From Azospirillum brasilense (GTDB taxonomy: Bacteria; Pseudomonadota; Alphaproteobacteria; Azospirillales; Azospirillaceae): 51,256 nucleotides of DNA. Positions within the stretch are counted from its first letter, which is position 1; every line of letters starts with the position of its first letter. Below, piece by piece: positions 23,487 to 32,485 of the stretch. The DNA is taken from positions 1 to 51,256 of the forward strand of contig NZ_QLKQ01000052.1 of NCBI RefSeq assembly GCF_003349955.1, read 5' to 3'. Both the position numbers and the translations under genes were made by a program. The notes beneath the pieces are model-generated. The model had not been told where the DNA came from and did not search any database. It saw only the letters and a list, made by a program, of their open reading frames with translations.

Positions 23487-25588
23487 GCGGCCCGCCCTGG
23501 TTCCTGCGGCTGGAGCCGGTCCATCGGGTTCCAGGGCGCGTCCGGCTGCGCTACGCCTGCCGTCCCAGCACTCCAACCGACGAGGCGACCCTGCACCGGG
23601 TGGTGGAAGCGGTCCCCGGAGTGACGTCGGTGCGGGCGAGCCGCGCCGCACGGTCGCTGGCCGTCCGCTACGATCCGGCGGTGACCGACGTCCCGGCGCT
23701 GTGCCGCGCGCTGGCCGCCCTGCCGATTCCCGAACCGGCGCCGTCGGCGCCGATGGCGGAGGGCGGGGAGAATCACGGCGCGACGCTGGTCCGCAGCCTC
23801 GCCACGCTGGCCGGTGGCTTCCTGTTGCCCATGCCGCTGCGCCTGCCGCTGTCGCTGGCCGTCGCCCTGCCGATGCTGCGCGAGGGCGTGGCCATCTACG
23901 GGCGGGAGGGCGTCAACTCGCACGTGCTGGAAGCGGCGGCGGTGGCGATCTCCCTGGCGCGGCGGGACGTCACCGCGGCCAACACCACCGTCTTCATGCT
24001 GGCGCTTGGCGAATACATGGAGGAGTCCATCGCCCGCCGGTCGGACGCGCTGCTGAAGCGGCTGCTGCGCCCGTCGAGCGATCAGGTGTGGCTGCTGCGC
24101 GACGGGGTCGAGATCCAGGTGCCCGCCGACACCGTCCTGGTCGGCGACAGCGTGGTCATCGGCGCCGGGACGGTGATCCCGGTGGACGGCACGGTGCTGG
24201 GCGGGGAGGCGACCGTCAACGAGGCCGCCATGACCGGCGAGAGCGCCCCGGTGGTCAAGCAGCGCGGCTCCGCCGTCCTCTCCGGCACGCTGATGGAGGA
24301 GGGACGGCTGGTCGTCTACGCCGAGCATGTCGGCAGCCACACCGCCGCCGCCCGCATCGCCGATTACGTCGAACAGTCGCTGACCGCCAAGAGCGAGGCG
24401 CAGCTCGACGCGGCGCGGCTGGCCGACCGGCTGGTGCCCACGGTGCTGAAGCTGGCCGGCGGCTCCTTCCTGATGACCGGCGACTGGCGCAGCGCCGCCT
24501 CGGTGCTCCAGGCCGACTATTCCTGCGCGCTGAAGCTGGCGACCCCGGTGGCCTTCAAGTCGGCCATGTATGGGGCGGGGCAGGCGGGCATCCTGATCAA
24601 GGGCGCCAACGCGCTGGAACGGCTGGCCCAGGCCGACACGGTCATCTTCGACAAGACCGGCACGCTGACCACCGGCGACCTTCAGGTGACGGACTCCATC
24701 GCTTTCGACCCGACCTTCAGCCCCGACGACCTGATCTGCCTCGCCGCCTCGGTGGAGGAGCATTACTTCCACCCGCTGGCGATGGCCGTGGTCAACGCCG
24801 CCAAGGAGACGCACAACCGCCACTTCGACCATCAGGAGGTGAAGTTCATCGTCGCCCACGGGGTGGCCAGCGTGATCGACGGCAAGCGCATCGTCGTCGG
24901 TTCCCGCCACTTCATCGAGGACGACGAGGGCATCGACACCACGGCCCACCGCGCGGCCATCGACGCGCTGCACCGCGACGGCAAGACGCTGCTGTTCATC
25001 GGCTTCGGCGGGGTGCTGGCCGGCGTGCTGGCGCTGAAGGACAGCCTGCGCGCGGCCAGTGCGGCGACCATCGCGCGGCTGCGGCGGGCCGGGGTGACGC
25101 GGGTGCTGATGCTGACCGGCGACCACCACGACCGCGCCGCCGAGCTGGCCGCGGAACTGCGTCTCGACGGCTTCCACGCCGACCTGCTGCCCACCGACAA
25201 GGCCCGCATCATCGAGGATCTCAGCCGCGACGGCGCGCGCATCGCCTTCGTCGGCGACGGCATCAACGACGCTCCGGCGCTGGCCGGCGCCCATGTCGGC
25301 ATCGCCATGCAGAAGGGGGCCGACATCGCGCGGCTGACCGCCGACGTGGCGCTTCTGGAGGACCGGATCGAGCGGGTGGCCGACGCCAAGGAGACGGCGA
25401 ATGCCGCCATGGCGCTGATCGCCCGCAACTACCGCCTGACCGTCGGGCTGAACAGCGCGATCCTCGGCGCCGCCGCGCTGGGGCTGCTGTCCCCGGTGGG
25501 CACCGCGGTGCTGCACAACGGGACGACGATCGGGATTTTGTTGAACGCGCTGCGCCGCGCGCCGGCGGCGGCATTGCCCCCACCCTGA
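23483..25588 (+). CDS. fezB: P1B-6-type metal ATPase, probable ferrosome FezB
   Basis: A 701-residue P-type ATPase. Residues ~10-80 are an HMA-like domain with R15-V-P-G-R19 instead of CxxC. Membrane helices follow, then the actuator TGES (AAMTGESAPV), the metal-path motif S347-C348-A349 in place of CPC, phosphorylation site D390 (DKTGT), an HP motif (EHYFHPLA), GDGINDAPAL, and the last two helices. The SCA motif with an RxxGR N-terminus marks the P1B-6 group, which in described fez clusters loads iron into membrane-bound ferrosomes. It ends an overlapping six-gene operon with HMA-like and small membrane proteins, as fez clusters do. A plain metal-efflux pump is the alternative. Confidence 0.85.
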   Translation: MSGPPWFLRLEPVHRVPGRVRLRYACRPSTPTDEATLHRVVEAVPGVTSVRASRAARSLAVRYDPAVTDVPALCRALAALPIPEPAPSAPMAEGGENHGATLVRSLATLAGGFLLPMPLRLPLSLAVALPMLREGVAIYGREGVNSHVLEAAAVAISLARRDVTAANTTVFMLALGEYMEESIARRSDALLKRLLRPSSDQVWLLRDGVEIQVPADTVLVGDSVVIGAGTVIPVDGTVLGGEATVNEAAMTGESAPVVKQRGSAVLSGTLMEEGRLVVYAEHVGSHTAAARIADYVEQSLTAKSEAQLDAARLADRLVPTVLKLAGGSFLMTGDWRSAASVLQADYSCALKLATPVAFKSAMYGAGQAGILIKGANALERLAQADTVIFDKTGTLTTGDLQVTDSIAFDPTFSPDDLICLAASVEEHYFHPLAMAVVNAAKETHNRHFDHQEVKFIVAHGVASVIDGKRIVVGSRHFIEDDEGIDTTAHRAAIDALHRDGKTLLFIGFGGVLAGVLALKDSLRAASAATIARLRRAGVTRVLMLTGDHHDRAAELAAELRLDGFHADLLPTDKARIIEDLSRDGARIAFVGDGINDAPALAGAHVGIAMQKGADIARLTADVALLEDRIERVADAKETANAAMALIARNYRLTVGLNSAILGAAALGLLSPVGTAVLHNGTTIGILLNALRRAPAAALPPP

Positions 25589-25667
25589 CCCTCCCCCGCT
25601 GCCGCAGGGGAGGGAATCGGCTCCTCCCCCTGCGAGAGCGGGGGGAGGTTGGGAGGGGGGCAGGGCC
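25589..25667. repeat. GC-rich palindromic spacer between convergent genes
   Basis: Two C-run/G-run inverted repeats (about CCTCCCCCGCTG...CAGGGGAGGG and CTCCCCCTGCGAGAGCGGGGGAG) fill the 79 bp between fezB and the convergent DUF6925-like gene. They can form hairpins and may block read-through both ways. There is no T-tract. Confidence 0.55.
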
Positions 25668-26377
25668 TCAGTGCCCCAACCCTTCCCACGCGGCGAAGGA
25701 CTCCGCCGGCGGCGACAGGTACAGGCTGGGCACCCAGCCGTCCGGAATCGGCACGGTCGCCGCGTGGGTCCGGTTGTGGGCCAGCAGCTTCGGCAGGACA
25801 TGGGTGTGCGGACCCTCCGGGCTGCGGCCGTCGGGCGGCGGGATCGGCTGGCTGACCTCGATCCGGCCGAAGGGGCCGATGAAGACGCGGTCGGGGCTGA
25901 GCGCCGGCAGGTCGGGCGGCAAGGGGTTGCCCGGCGCCAGAAGTTCCGTCCCGACCACCGCGCGCAGGCGGGCGATGGTGGCGGGGTCGGCGCTGCGCAC
26001 GCAGACGTCGGTCTGGAAGACGCCGAGCCCGAGGTCGAACAACAGGGCGTCGCGGTCCGCCCCGGCGATGGCCTCGCGGTCGGGACCCAGCTCGGTCACC
26101 ACGCGGCGGCGGTTCATGGCGCCGACGTGGCGGGGCAGGCAGAGGGCAACGGCGAGGGCGCCGCTGCGCGTCCGGTAAGGCACCGGGCGGATGGCCGGCG
26201 TGGGGCGCAGGCGCAACCCGCCGCGGGCGGTCCGCGCCTCCAGCTCCGCGCCGTCGTCGCGCAGGGTGACGGGTTCGTCCGGGTCGCGGATGAACTCCGC
26301 GATGGCGCCGAAGGCGCCGAGGCTCCAGCCGGTGGCCGGGTCGTTCAGCGCGTCGCGCAGCAGGGACGTCAGGTCGC

Positions 26378-26381
<4 letters not shown>
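25668..26381 (-). CDS. Uncharacterised protein at the end of the cobalamin operon (DUF6925-like)
   Basis: A 237-residue cytosolic protein with no signal or membrane span. Features include a helical N-terminus (LTSLLRDALNDPATGWSLGAFGAIAEF), a central mixed region (ADRDALLFDLGLGVFQTDVCVRSADP), and a His-rich stretch GPHTHVLPKLLAHNRTHAAT that could bind metal. Its start overlaps the ABC ATPase stop, so it is the fifth gene of the riboswitch-controlled btu operon. The name DUF6925 is from memory of similar proteins beside such transporters. A role in cobalamin use or handling is inferred from position alone. Confidence 0.7.
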
Positions 26382-27180
<799 letters not shown>

Positions 27181-27181
<1 letters not shown>

Positions 27182-28200
27182 CACGCCTCCTCCCGCCGCA
27201 GCCGGGCGATCAGGACGATCAGGAAGGGCGCCCCGATCAGGGCGGTGACCACCCCCAGCTTCAGTTCCGGCCGCGTCGGCAGCAGCCGGACGGCGATGTC
27301 GGCGGTCAGGGTCAGGCACGCTCCGGCGAGGCCCGCCAGCAGCAGCAGCCGTCCGGGCCGCGCCCCGGCCAGCGGGCGCATCAGGTGCGGCGCCACCAGC
27401 CCGACGAACCCCACGGCGCCGGTGACCGACACCGCGCTGCCCACCGCCAGCGCCGCCCCGGCGATCAGCCGGACGCGCAGCCCGGTGAGGTCGAAGCCCA
27501 GGCTGCGCGCCGCGTCCTCCCCCAGGGTCAGCGCGTCGAGCGCGCGGGCGCCGGACAGGCAGAGCGCCCAGCCCGCCAGCATCGGCGGCAGGACGAGCCA
27601 GAGCTGGTCGGTGCCGCGGTCGGCCAGCGACCCCATCAGCCAGAACACGATCTCCAGCGCCGCGTAGGGGTTGGGGGCGAGGTTGAGGGCCAGCGCGGTC
27701 AGCGACCCGGCGAGGCTGTTGATGGCGATGCCGCCGATGACCAGCGTGGCCGTTCCGGCCCCCCGCGCCGCCATCAGGTTCAGCAGCACCGCCGCAACGG
27801 CGGCCCCGGCCATGCCGCCCAGCGGCAGGGCCAGCGACAGCGCGGCGGACAGGCCGCTGTAGAAGACGATCACCGCGCCCAGCGCCGCGGCGCTCGACAC
27901 GCCGACCAGCCCCGGCTCGGCCAGCGGGTTGCGCAGCCAGCCCTGCATCGCCGCCCCGGTCAGCCCCAGGCTGAAGCCGACCAGCAGGCCGAGCAGGGCG
28001 CGCGGCAGGCGCAGCTCGGCCAGCACCAGCGCGCCCAGGGTGGGGCGCCCGGCGAGCCAATCGGACAGGGCGGCGCCCAGGTCGAACGGCACATAGCCGA
28101 CCGCCGCCGACACCGCGCAGAGCGCCAGCGCCAGAAGGGTCAGCCCGGCGACCAGGGCGGAGTAGGGAATGCGGGACTCCCAAGTCGCGGCAGCCGTCAT
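27181..28200 (-). CDS. btuC: Cobalamin ABC transporter permease
   Basis: A 339-residue FecCD/BtuC-family permease. It shows LRLPRALLGLLVGFSLGLTGAAMQGWLRNPLAEPGLVGVSSAAALGAV (the family's first conserved block), LGEDAARSLGFDLTGLR (ATPase-contact loop) and TGAVGFVGLVAPHLMRPLAG. About ten membrane helices are visible. ATG 28200 overlaps the binding-protein stop. It homodimerises with two BtuD subunits in the known system. Confidence 0.93.
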
Positions 28201-29057
28201 GGCGCGGCCTCCCGCGCGGCGGCCAGCCGTTCCGCGGCCTCGGCGATCTGCGGGCCGGGGCAGGTCCACAGGCGGGAGGGCAGCGACACGGTGCGGACCT
28301 GACGTTTTAAGGCCTTCAGGGCCGGATGCAGCAGCAGGGCGCCGGCCAGCGACGGCGGCGCGTCGGGTGCGGCGTCGACGATCAGCAGGTCCGCGCCGCC
28401 CAGAATGATGGCCTCCAGCGGCAGGGCGCCCTGGCTGCCCAGCGGCAGGCGGTCGGCCATGTTCTCCAAACCGGCGCGGCTCAGGAGGTCGTCGACCAGC
28501 GACCCGGACCCGGCGACGAAACCGTTGGGGCGCAGCACCACCGCGGTCGGGCGCGGACCCGGCGCCGCAGGGGGCAGGGCGTCGAGGCGGGAGAGCAGGT
28601 CGGCGACCAGTTCCTCCCCCCGGTCCGGCTCGCCGACGGCGCGGGCGAGGCCGCGGATCTGCTCCGCCACCCCCGCCACGCTCTGCGGGACGTCCAGCTC
28701 CAGCAGCGGCGCGTCCAGCCGCGTCAGCAGCCCGACCGCGACCCGCGTGGTGTAGCGCCCGGCGACGATCAGGTCGGGGTTGAGCGGCAGGATCTCCTCC
28801 GCCGTCCCGTAATTGATCGGCACCCGCGCCGCCGGCGCCGCGACGGTGGAAGCGCGGGGATCGCGCGCCAGCCACGTCACCGCGGCGAGGCGCTCCGGCC
28901 CGACGAGCCGCAACAGCAGCTCGTCGGCGCAGAGATTCAGGGAGACGATGCGCTGCGGTTTGCCGGGGGGCGTGGCGGGCGGCGCCTCCCACGCCGCCGC
29001 CGGCCCCCCCGCGATCAGCAGGAGGGCGGCAGCCAGCCCGAGACAGGTGGGCCTCAC
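28197..29057 (-). CDS. btuF: Cobalamin-binding periplasmic protein
   Basis: A 286-residue exported solute-binding protein. The signal peptide is ~1-24 (RPTCLGLAAALLLIAGGPAAAW). The mature part opens with PQRIVSLNLCADELLLRLVG, the usual BtuF/FecB start, followed by VTWLARDP, EEILPLNPDLIVAGRYTT and a C-terminal lobe with GADLLIVDAAP. I chose GTG 29057 because it overlaps the BtuB stop (GTGA) and gives a correct signal peptide; the frame stays open far upstream, antisense to nothing but inside btuB. Confidence 0.88.
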   Translation of the reverse strand: MRPTCLGLAAALLLIAGGPAAAWEAPPATPPGKPQRIVSLNLCADELLLRLVGPERLAAVTWLARDPRASTVAAPAARVPINYGTAEEILPLNPDLIVAGRYTTRVAVGLLTRLDAPLLELDVPQSVAGVAEQIRGLARAVGEPDRGEELVADLLSRLDALPPAAPGPRPTAVVLRPNGFVAGSGSLVDDLLSRAGLENMADRLPLGSQGALPLEAIILGGADLLIVDAAPDAPPSLAGALLLHPALKALKRQVRTVSLPSRLWTCPGPQIAEAAERLAAAREAAP

Positions 29058-30979
29058 AGCGACAGCCGCAGCCCGAGATACCCGGCCCGGCCCGGCGCGC
29101 CGTAGGTCCAAACCTCCTGGTACCGGCGGTCGAACAGGTTTTCCACGCGCCCGAAGAGTTCGACCCCCTCGGACAGCGCGTAGGACCCGGCCATGTTGAC
29201 CAGCGTGTAAGGGGCGAGATTCACGACCTGCCGGTTGTAGAAGGGGTCGTAGGCCCAGTCGCTGGACCGCCCGTTGTAGACGACGCCGAGGTTGGCGTTC
29301 GCCCGGTCCTCCAGGAAGCGGTAATTGGCGGTCAGGCTGGCGAGCTGCTTGGGCCGGCGCACCAGCTCCGCCCCCGTGGAATCCTCGCCGTCGGTCCAGG
29401 TGTAGGAGCCGCGGACGGTCAGCCGGTCGATGGGCTCCACCGACAGGCCAAGCTCGAAGCCGCGGATGTGGGACTCGCCCGGCATGTTGACGGAGGTCCG
29501 CCCGGTGCCGGTGATGAGGTCGCGGATGCGCTGGTCGAACCATGTGCCGTCCACGAAGGCCCGCGTGCCCCACAGCGCCTGATCGAAGCCGGCGTCCCAG
29601 CCGCGCGCCCGTTCCGGCTTCAGGTTCGGGTTGCCGGCGTAGGTGGCGGTGTAGCCGTACAGCTCGAACAGGGTCGGATTCTTGACGCCGGTGCCGTAGG
29701 AGGCGCGCAGCTTCGTCCCGCTCTCTTCGATGAGGTAGGCCGCCGTGGTGCGCCATGTGGTGGCGTCGCGGAACAGGTCGTTCGCGTCGTGGCGGACGCT
29801 GCCGGTCAGGGTCAGCCGGTCGAACAGCCCCAGCTTGTACTGACCCACCAGCCCGGTGGAACCGATGGAGCGGTCGAAGTTGGAGAAGGCGCTGCGGCTG
29901 ATCGCCTTGTCCTCCTCATGCTCCACGGCGGCGGTCAGCACATGGTCGGCGGGACCGCTCTTCAGCGTCAGGTTGGTCTGGTAGTCGGCCTTGGTCTTGC
30001 GCCCGTCGTAGCGGCTGGTCACCGTCTTGGCGGTGTCGCGGTAGTCGCGCTGCTGGCGGCCATGGGTCAGGCCGGCGATGTGCTCCCACTGTCCGTCGAG
30101 AAGGGTGATCTTGCCCTGGAGGCGCCCGAAATACTGCTCCCCGGCGGTGCTGGTCCCGTCATCGACGGCGCCGCGCCCGCCGACGAAGCCGTCGGTGTCG
30201 GTGCGGAAGCGGGTGTAGCGGCCGGTCACCGCGATCTCGCTGCGCTCGGTCGGGCGGACGGCGGCGTTTCCGGTCAGCGTGCCGTTGCGGTAGCCGTCCT
30301 TCTCCGGGTTGCCGAGCCGCTTGTCGGCGACCGACACCCCGTCGCTGGTGACGCCCTGGCCGCTGAGGAACAGGTCGTAACGGTCGGTCCCGGTGCCGAA
30401 GGAGGCCCGCCCGGCGGCGGTGCCGAAGGACCCGCCCTCGACGGCGGCGTGGAACCGGGGGGCGCCGGCGCCGCGGCGGGTCACGATGTTGACGACGCCG
30501 CCGACCGCGTCGGAGCCGTAAAGCGCGCTCTGCGGGCCGCGCAGCACCTCGACGCGCTCCACGTCGCCGGCCAGCAGGTTGGCGAAATCGTACTCGGAGC
30601 CGGACGCCGGGTCGTTGACCTCAATCCCGTCGATCAGGACCAGCGTCTGGTTGCCCTCCGACCCGCGGATGCGGAGCTGGGTCAGGGTGCCCATCGGGCC
30701 GGTGCGGTTGACCGCGACGCCGGGCACCGTGCGGAGCGCGTCGGACAGCAGCTGGGTCTGGCGCTGCTCCAGTTCCTCGCGGGTGATGACGGTCAGGGCG
30801 CTGCCGGTTTCCTCGGCGGCGGTGGGGACGCGGTTGGCGGTCACCGAGACCGGCGGAAGCGTCGTGATGGTGGTGTCGGCGAAGGCCGACGTGGGGAGGG
30901 CCGACACGGGAAGGGCAAGGCTTCCCAGAAGGGCGGCGAAGGACGCCGTCCGGTGAAGGCGGGGAACGCGGACACTCAT
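29054..30979 (-). CDS. btuB: TonB-dependent cobalamin receptor
   Basis: A 641-residue outer-membrane receptor. The signal peptide is ~1-34 (ALPTSAFA). A TonB box-like TLPPVSVTANR is followed by the plug (ITREELEQRQTQLLSDALRTVPGVAVNR, LRIRGSEGNQTLVLIDGIEVNDP, VERVEVLRGPQSALYGSDAVGGVVNI) and a barrel ending in YLGLRLSL. The BtuB-type plug sequence and the cobalamin riboswitch in its leader agree. It is first in a five-gene operon (btuB-F-C-D-unknown), with overlaps throughout. Confidence 0.95.
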   Translation of the reverse strand: MSVRVPRLHRTASFAALLGSLALPVSALPTSAFADTTITTLPPVSVTANRVPTAAEETGSALTVITREELEQRQTQLLSDALRTVPGVAVNRTGPMGTLTQLRIRGSEGNQTLVLIDGIEVNDPASGSEYDFANLLAGDVERVEVLRGPQSALYGSDAVGGVVNIVTRRGAGAPRFHAAVEGGSFGTAAGRASFGTGTDRYDLFLSGQGVTSDGVSVADKRLGNPEKDGYRNGTLTGNAAVRPTERSEIAVTGRYTRFRTDTDGFVGGRGAVDDGTSTAGEQYFGRLQGKITLLDGQWEHIAGLTHGRQQRDYRDTAKTVTSRYDGRKTKADYQTNLTLKSGPADHVLTAAVEHEEDKAISRSAFSNFDRSIGSTGLVGQYKLGLFDRLTLTGSVRHDANDLFRDATTWRTTAAYLIEESGTKLRASYGTGVKNPTLFELYGYTATYAGNPNLKPERARGWDAGFDQALWGTRAFVDGTWFDQRIRDLITGTGRTSVNMPGESHIRGFELGLSVEPIDRLTVRGSYTWTDGEDSTGAELVRRPKQLASLTANYRFLEDRANANLGVVYNGRSSDWAYDPFYNRQVVNLAPYTLVNMAGSYALSEGVELFGRVENLFDRRYQEVWTYGAPGRAGYLGLRLSL

Positions 30980-31100
30980 TGAGACCTCGGGCGGGACGCC
31001 GGTGGCACGTCACCGCGAACGAAGCCCCACCGGACGTTCCGCGAACGGACTCCCGGTTCGACGACCTTCGGTGCACCCCGCCCGAACGTGTTCGCGTGTG

Positions 31101-31312
31101 ACCACGACTGACGGCAGGTCTCCTGGCTCGCGGGTTATCGTCGGCCCATCGCCTTCCCAGGATCGCGATCCCAGTGGCATTCCGATGGACGACTCGCCGC
31201 TTACAGTTGCGGGGGCAGCCCCGGCGTAGAACCCTTCGCACGGTCAATCGCCGCGGGGTCCGCACCGTGTTCCCATTTTCAGCCCTTTCGGGCAACCGTC
31301 GGGTGCGAAGCT
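31101..31312 (-). ncRNA. Cobalamin (AdoCbl) riboswitch
   Basis: On the minus strand this 212-nt leader has the conserved core in order: a 5' stem starting CTTCGCACCCGACGG, AAAATGGGAACACGGTG, CCGGGGCTGCCCCCGCAACTGTAAGC, the B12 box GCCACTGGGA (31169-31178 complement), and a 3' GAGCCAGGAGACCTGCCGTCA. These are standard cobalamin riboswitch elements. It ends 122 nt before btuB and should switch the operon off when cobalamin is plentiful. Confidence 0.95.
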
Positions 31313-31369
31313 ACGCGGGCGGAACGGCTGCGGTCAAGCCGCAATCCGCCCGTCCTCGCCCGACCGGTG

Positions 31370-31828
31370 TCAGAGCGTGGTTCTCGGCCCGACCGCGGAC
31401 CCATCCGGCATGGGCGGCACCATCTCCTTGCAATTACCGACGCAATAGGTCTGCGCTTCGATCCGGCCGCCGCAGGATTTGTAGCAATCGTTGTAATCGG
31501 AGGAGCAGGTGAGCTCGCTGTAGCAGCTGGGGTTCCGGTCGAAATCGCTGAACGTCTTGATCTTCTTCTTGTCCGCATCCTTGGGCAAGGAACGGAGATA
31601 GGCCTGATATTCGCCCTGGGCGCGGGTCGTTGCCTCGGCCCGGCAGGTCTGAACGGCCAGCTCCTTTGCGGATTGGCAGATTGTCTGCGCCTGCTTACAC
31701 TGGGCGACACAGAGCTTTCCCGCCTCGCTGACGGGTGGAAAATAGCTTGCGACTGTCTCGAAACGCGGGCCGCAACCGGCCAATCCGGCCGCCAGAAGGC
31801 AGCCGAGCAAAATGGAACGCCGCATCAT
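31370..31828 (-). CDS. Cysteine-rich lipoprotein of unknown function
   Basis: A 152-residue predicted lipoprotein. The signal MMRRSILLGCLLAAGLAGC has a clear LAGC lipobox. The mature domain carries repeated Cys pairs (CVAQCKQAQTIC, then TC, CYSELTC, DYNDCYKSC, YCVGNC) at helix-like spacing, suggesting several disulfides in a small helical bundle. No family is recognised. I chose ATG 31828 with AGGAC upstream over an earlier in-frame start because it gives a clean signal peptide. It is monocistronic and has a divergent long spacer upstream. Confidence 0.8.
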   Translation of the reverse strand: MMRRSILLGCLLAAGLAGCGPRFETVASYFPPVSEAGKLCVAQCKQAQTICQSAKELAVQTCRAEATTRAQGEYQAYLRSLPKDADKKKIKTFSDFDRNPSCYSELTCSSDYNDCYKSCGGRIEAQTYCVGNCKEMVPPMPDGSAVGPRTTL

Positions 31829-32059
31829 TGTGGGTGTCCTGCCGTGAATTACCGTCAATCGCTACGAACAACCCACCGGTGCGGAATCATCCATGGGCGA
31901 TGCGGAATTCGCAAAGGCGGCTCGCAGCTGGAGCGCTGGCAACCCAGGGGCGATCAACTGGTTGGCGCGATTGCTTGCGATCATCGCGCCGATCATGGTC
32001 CGGAAAGGACGCGCCCCCCTCTTGTCGCCGCGCGGGGGCCTGACTACATGACGGGTGAG

Positions 32060-32105
32060 GTCCGGGCCCCTCTGGCAGCGTCGCCCGGCGCTGTGATGTC
32101 GGACT
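32060..32105 (+). repeat. Leader element, copy A
   Basis: Shares GTCCGGGCCCCTCTGGC at its start and GTGATGTCGGACT at its end with copy B at 32367-32422. The ends pair (GTCCG with CGGAC). The middle differs in length and sequence, as in RNA structures with variable stems. Confidence 0.6.
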
Positions 32106-32366
32106 TCCCATAGAGCCGTCGCCTTGGCGCGGCCTTGCGGAAGCTGGCCCTGTTTTTCCCCCTGGGTCCCGCTCTCTACAAGGTCCACCGCCGGACGACG
32201 GTCCCCGACGGGCCTTTGGGAGATACCGGCATGGACCGCAGCGAACCAACATCCTGACCGACCGCCACGCCTCCACGACGAAGGATGGGGGCGGGTGTTC
32301 CGACGCGCCGCGGCTGTGCCGCCGCGCGCGTCTTTGCGTTGGCCGCAAACCCGCGGCCGCGTTTCC

Positions 32367-32422
32367 AGTCCGGGCCCCTCTGGCCGATGCGTCCCGCCGT
32401 GGCGCCTCGGTGATGTCGGACT
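32367..32422 (+). ncRNA. Candidate structured RNA element upstream of terC, copy B
   Basis: A 56-nt segment closed by AGTCCG/CGGACT and ending 63 nt before the TerC start. The sequence is a partial duplicate of 32060-32105. TerC/Alx genes often carry the manganese-sensing yybP-ykoY riboswitch, but I do not see that motif's conserved loops here, so the identity stays open. Confidence 0.45.
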
Positions 32423-32485
32423 GCTCATGTGACGATCGACGTCTCCGCTTGCGGGAGCGGAGTGCATGAAGCAAGGGACAGTTCC

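Larger units (their letters stand above)
31829..32485. other. 657-bp spacer before the TerC gene, no supported gene
   Basis: Open frames in this stretch lack ribosome sites and family features. It contains two copies of a structured element (32060-32105 and 32367-32422) and a hairpin GGCCGC-AAACCC-GCGGCC just before the second. It is probably a long regulated leader of the TerC gene on the plus strand plus the promoter of the lipoprotein on the minus strand. Confidence 0.6.

Noticed and set aside
21590..25588. Copper or silver exporter (CopA-like) operon
   Set aside because: The ATPase lacks the CPC motif and CxxC domains needed for Cu(I)/Ag(I) pumps.
32367..32422. yybP-ykoY manganese riboswitch
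   Set aside because: Position upstream of a TerC gene fits, but the conserved GGGGAGUA-like and 3' loop motifs are not visible; kept only as an unidentified element.
31862..32474. Open frames of about 200 codons in the terC leader, minus strand
   Set aside because: Arg/Pro/Ser-rich shadow-like translations, no ribosome sites, and they cross the duplicated element.
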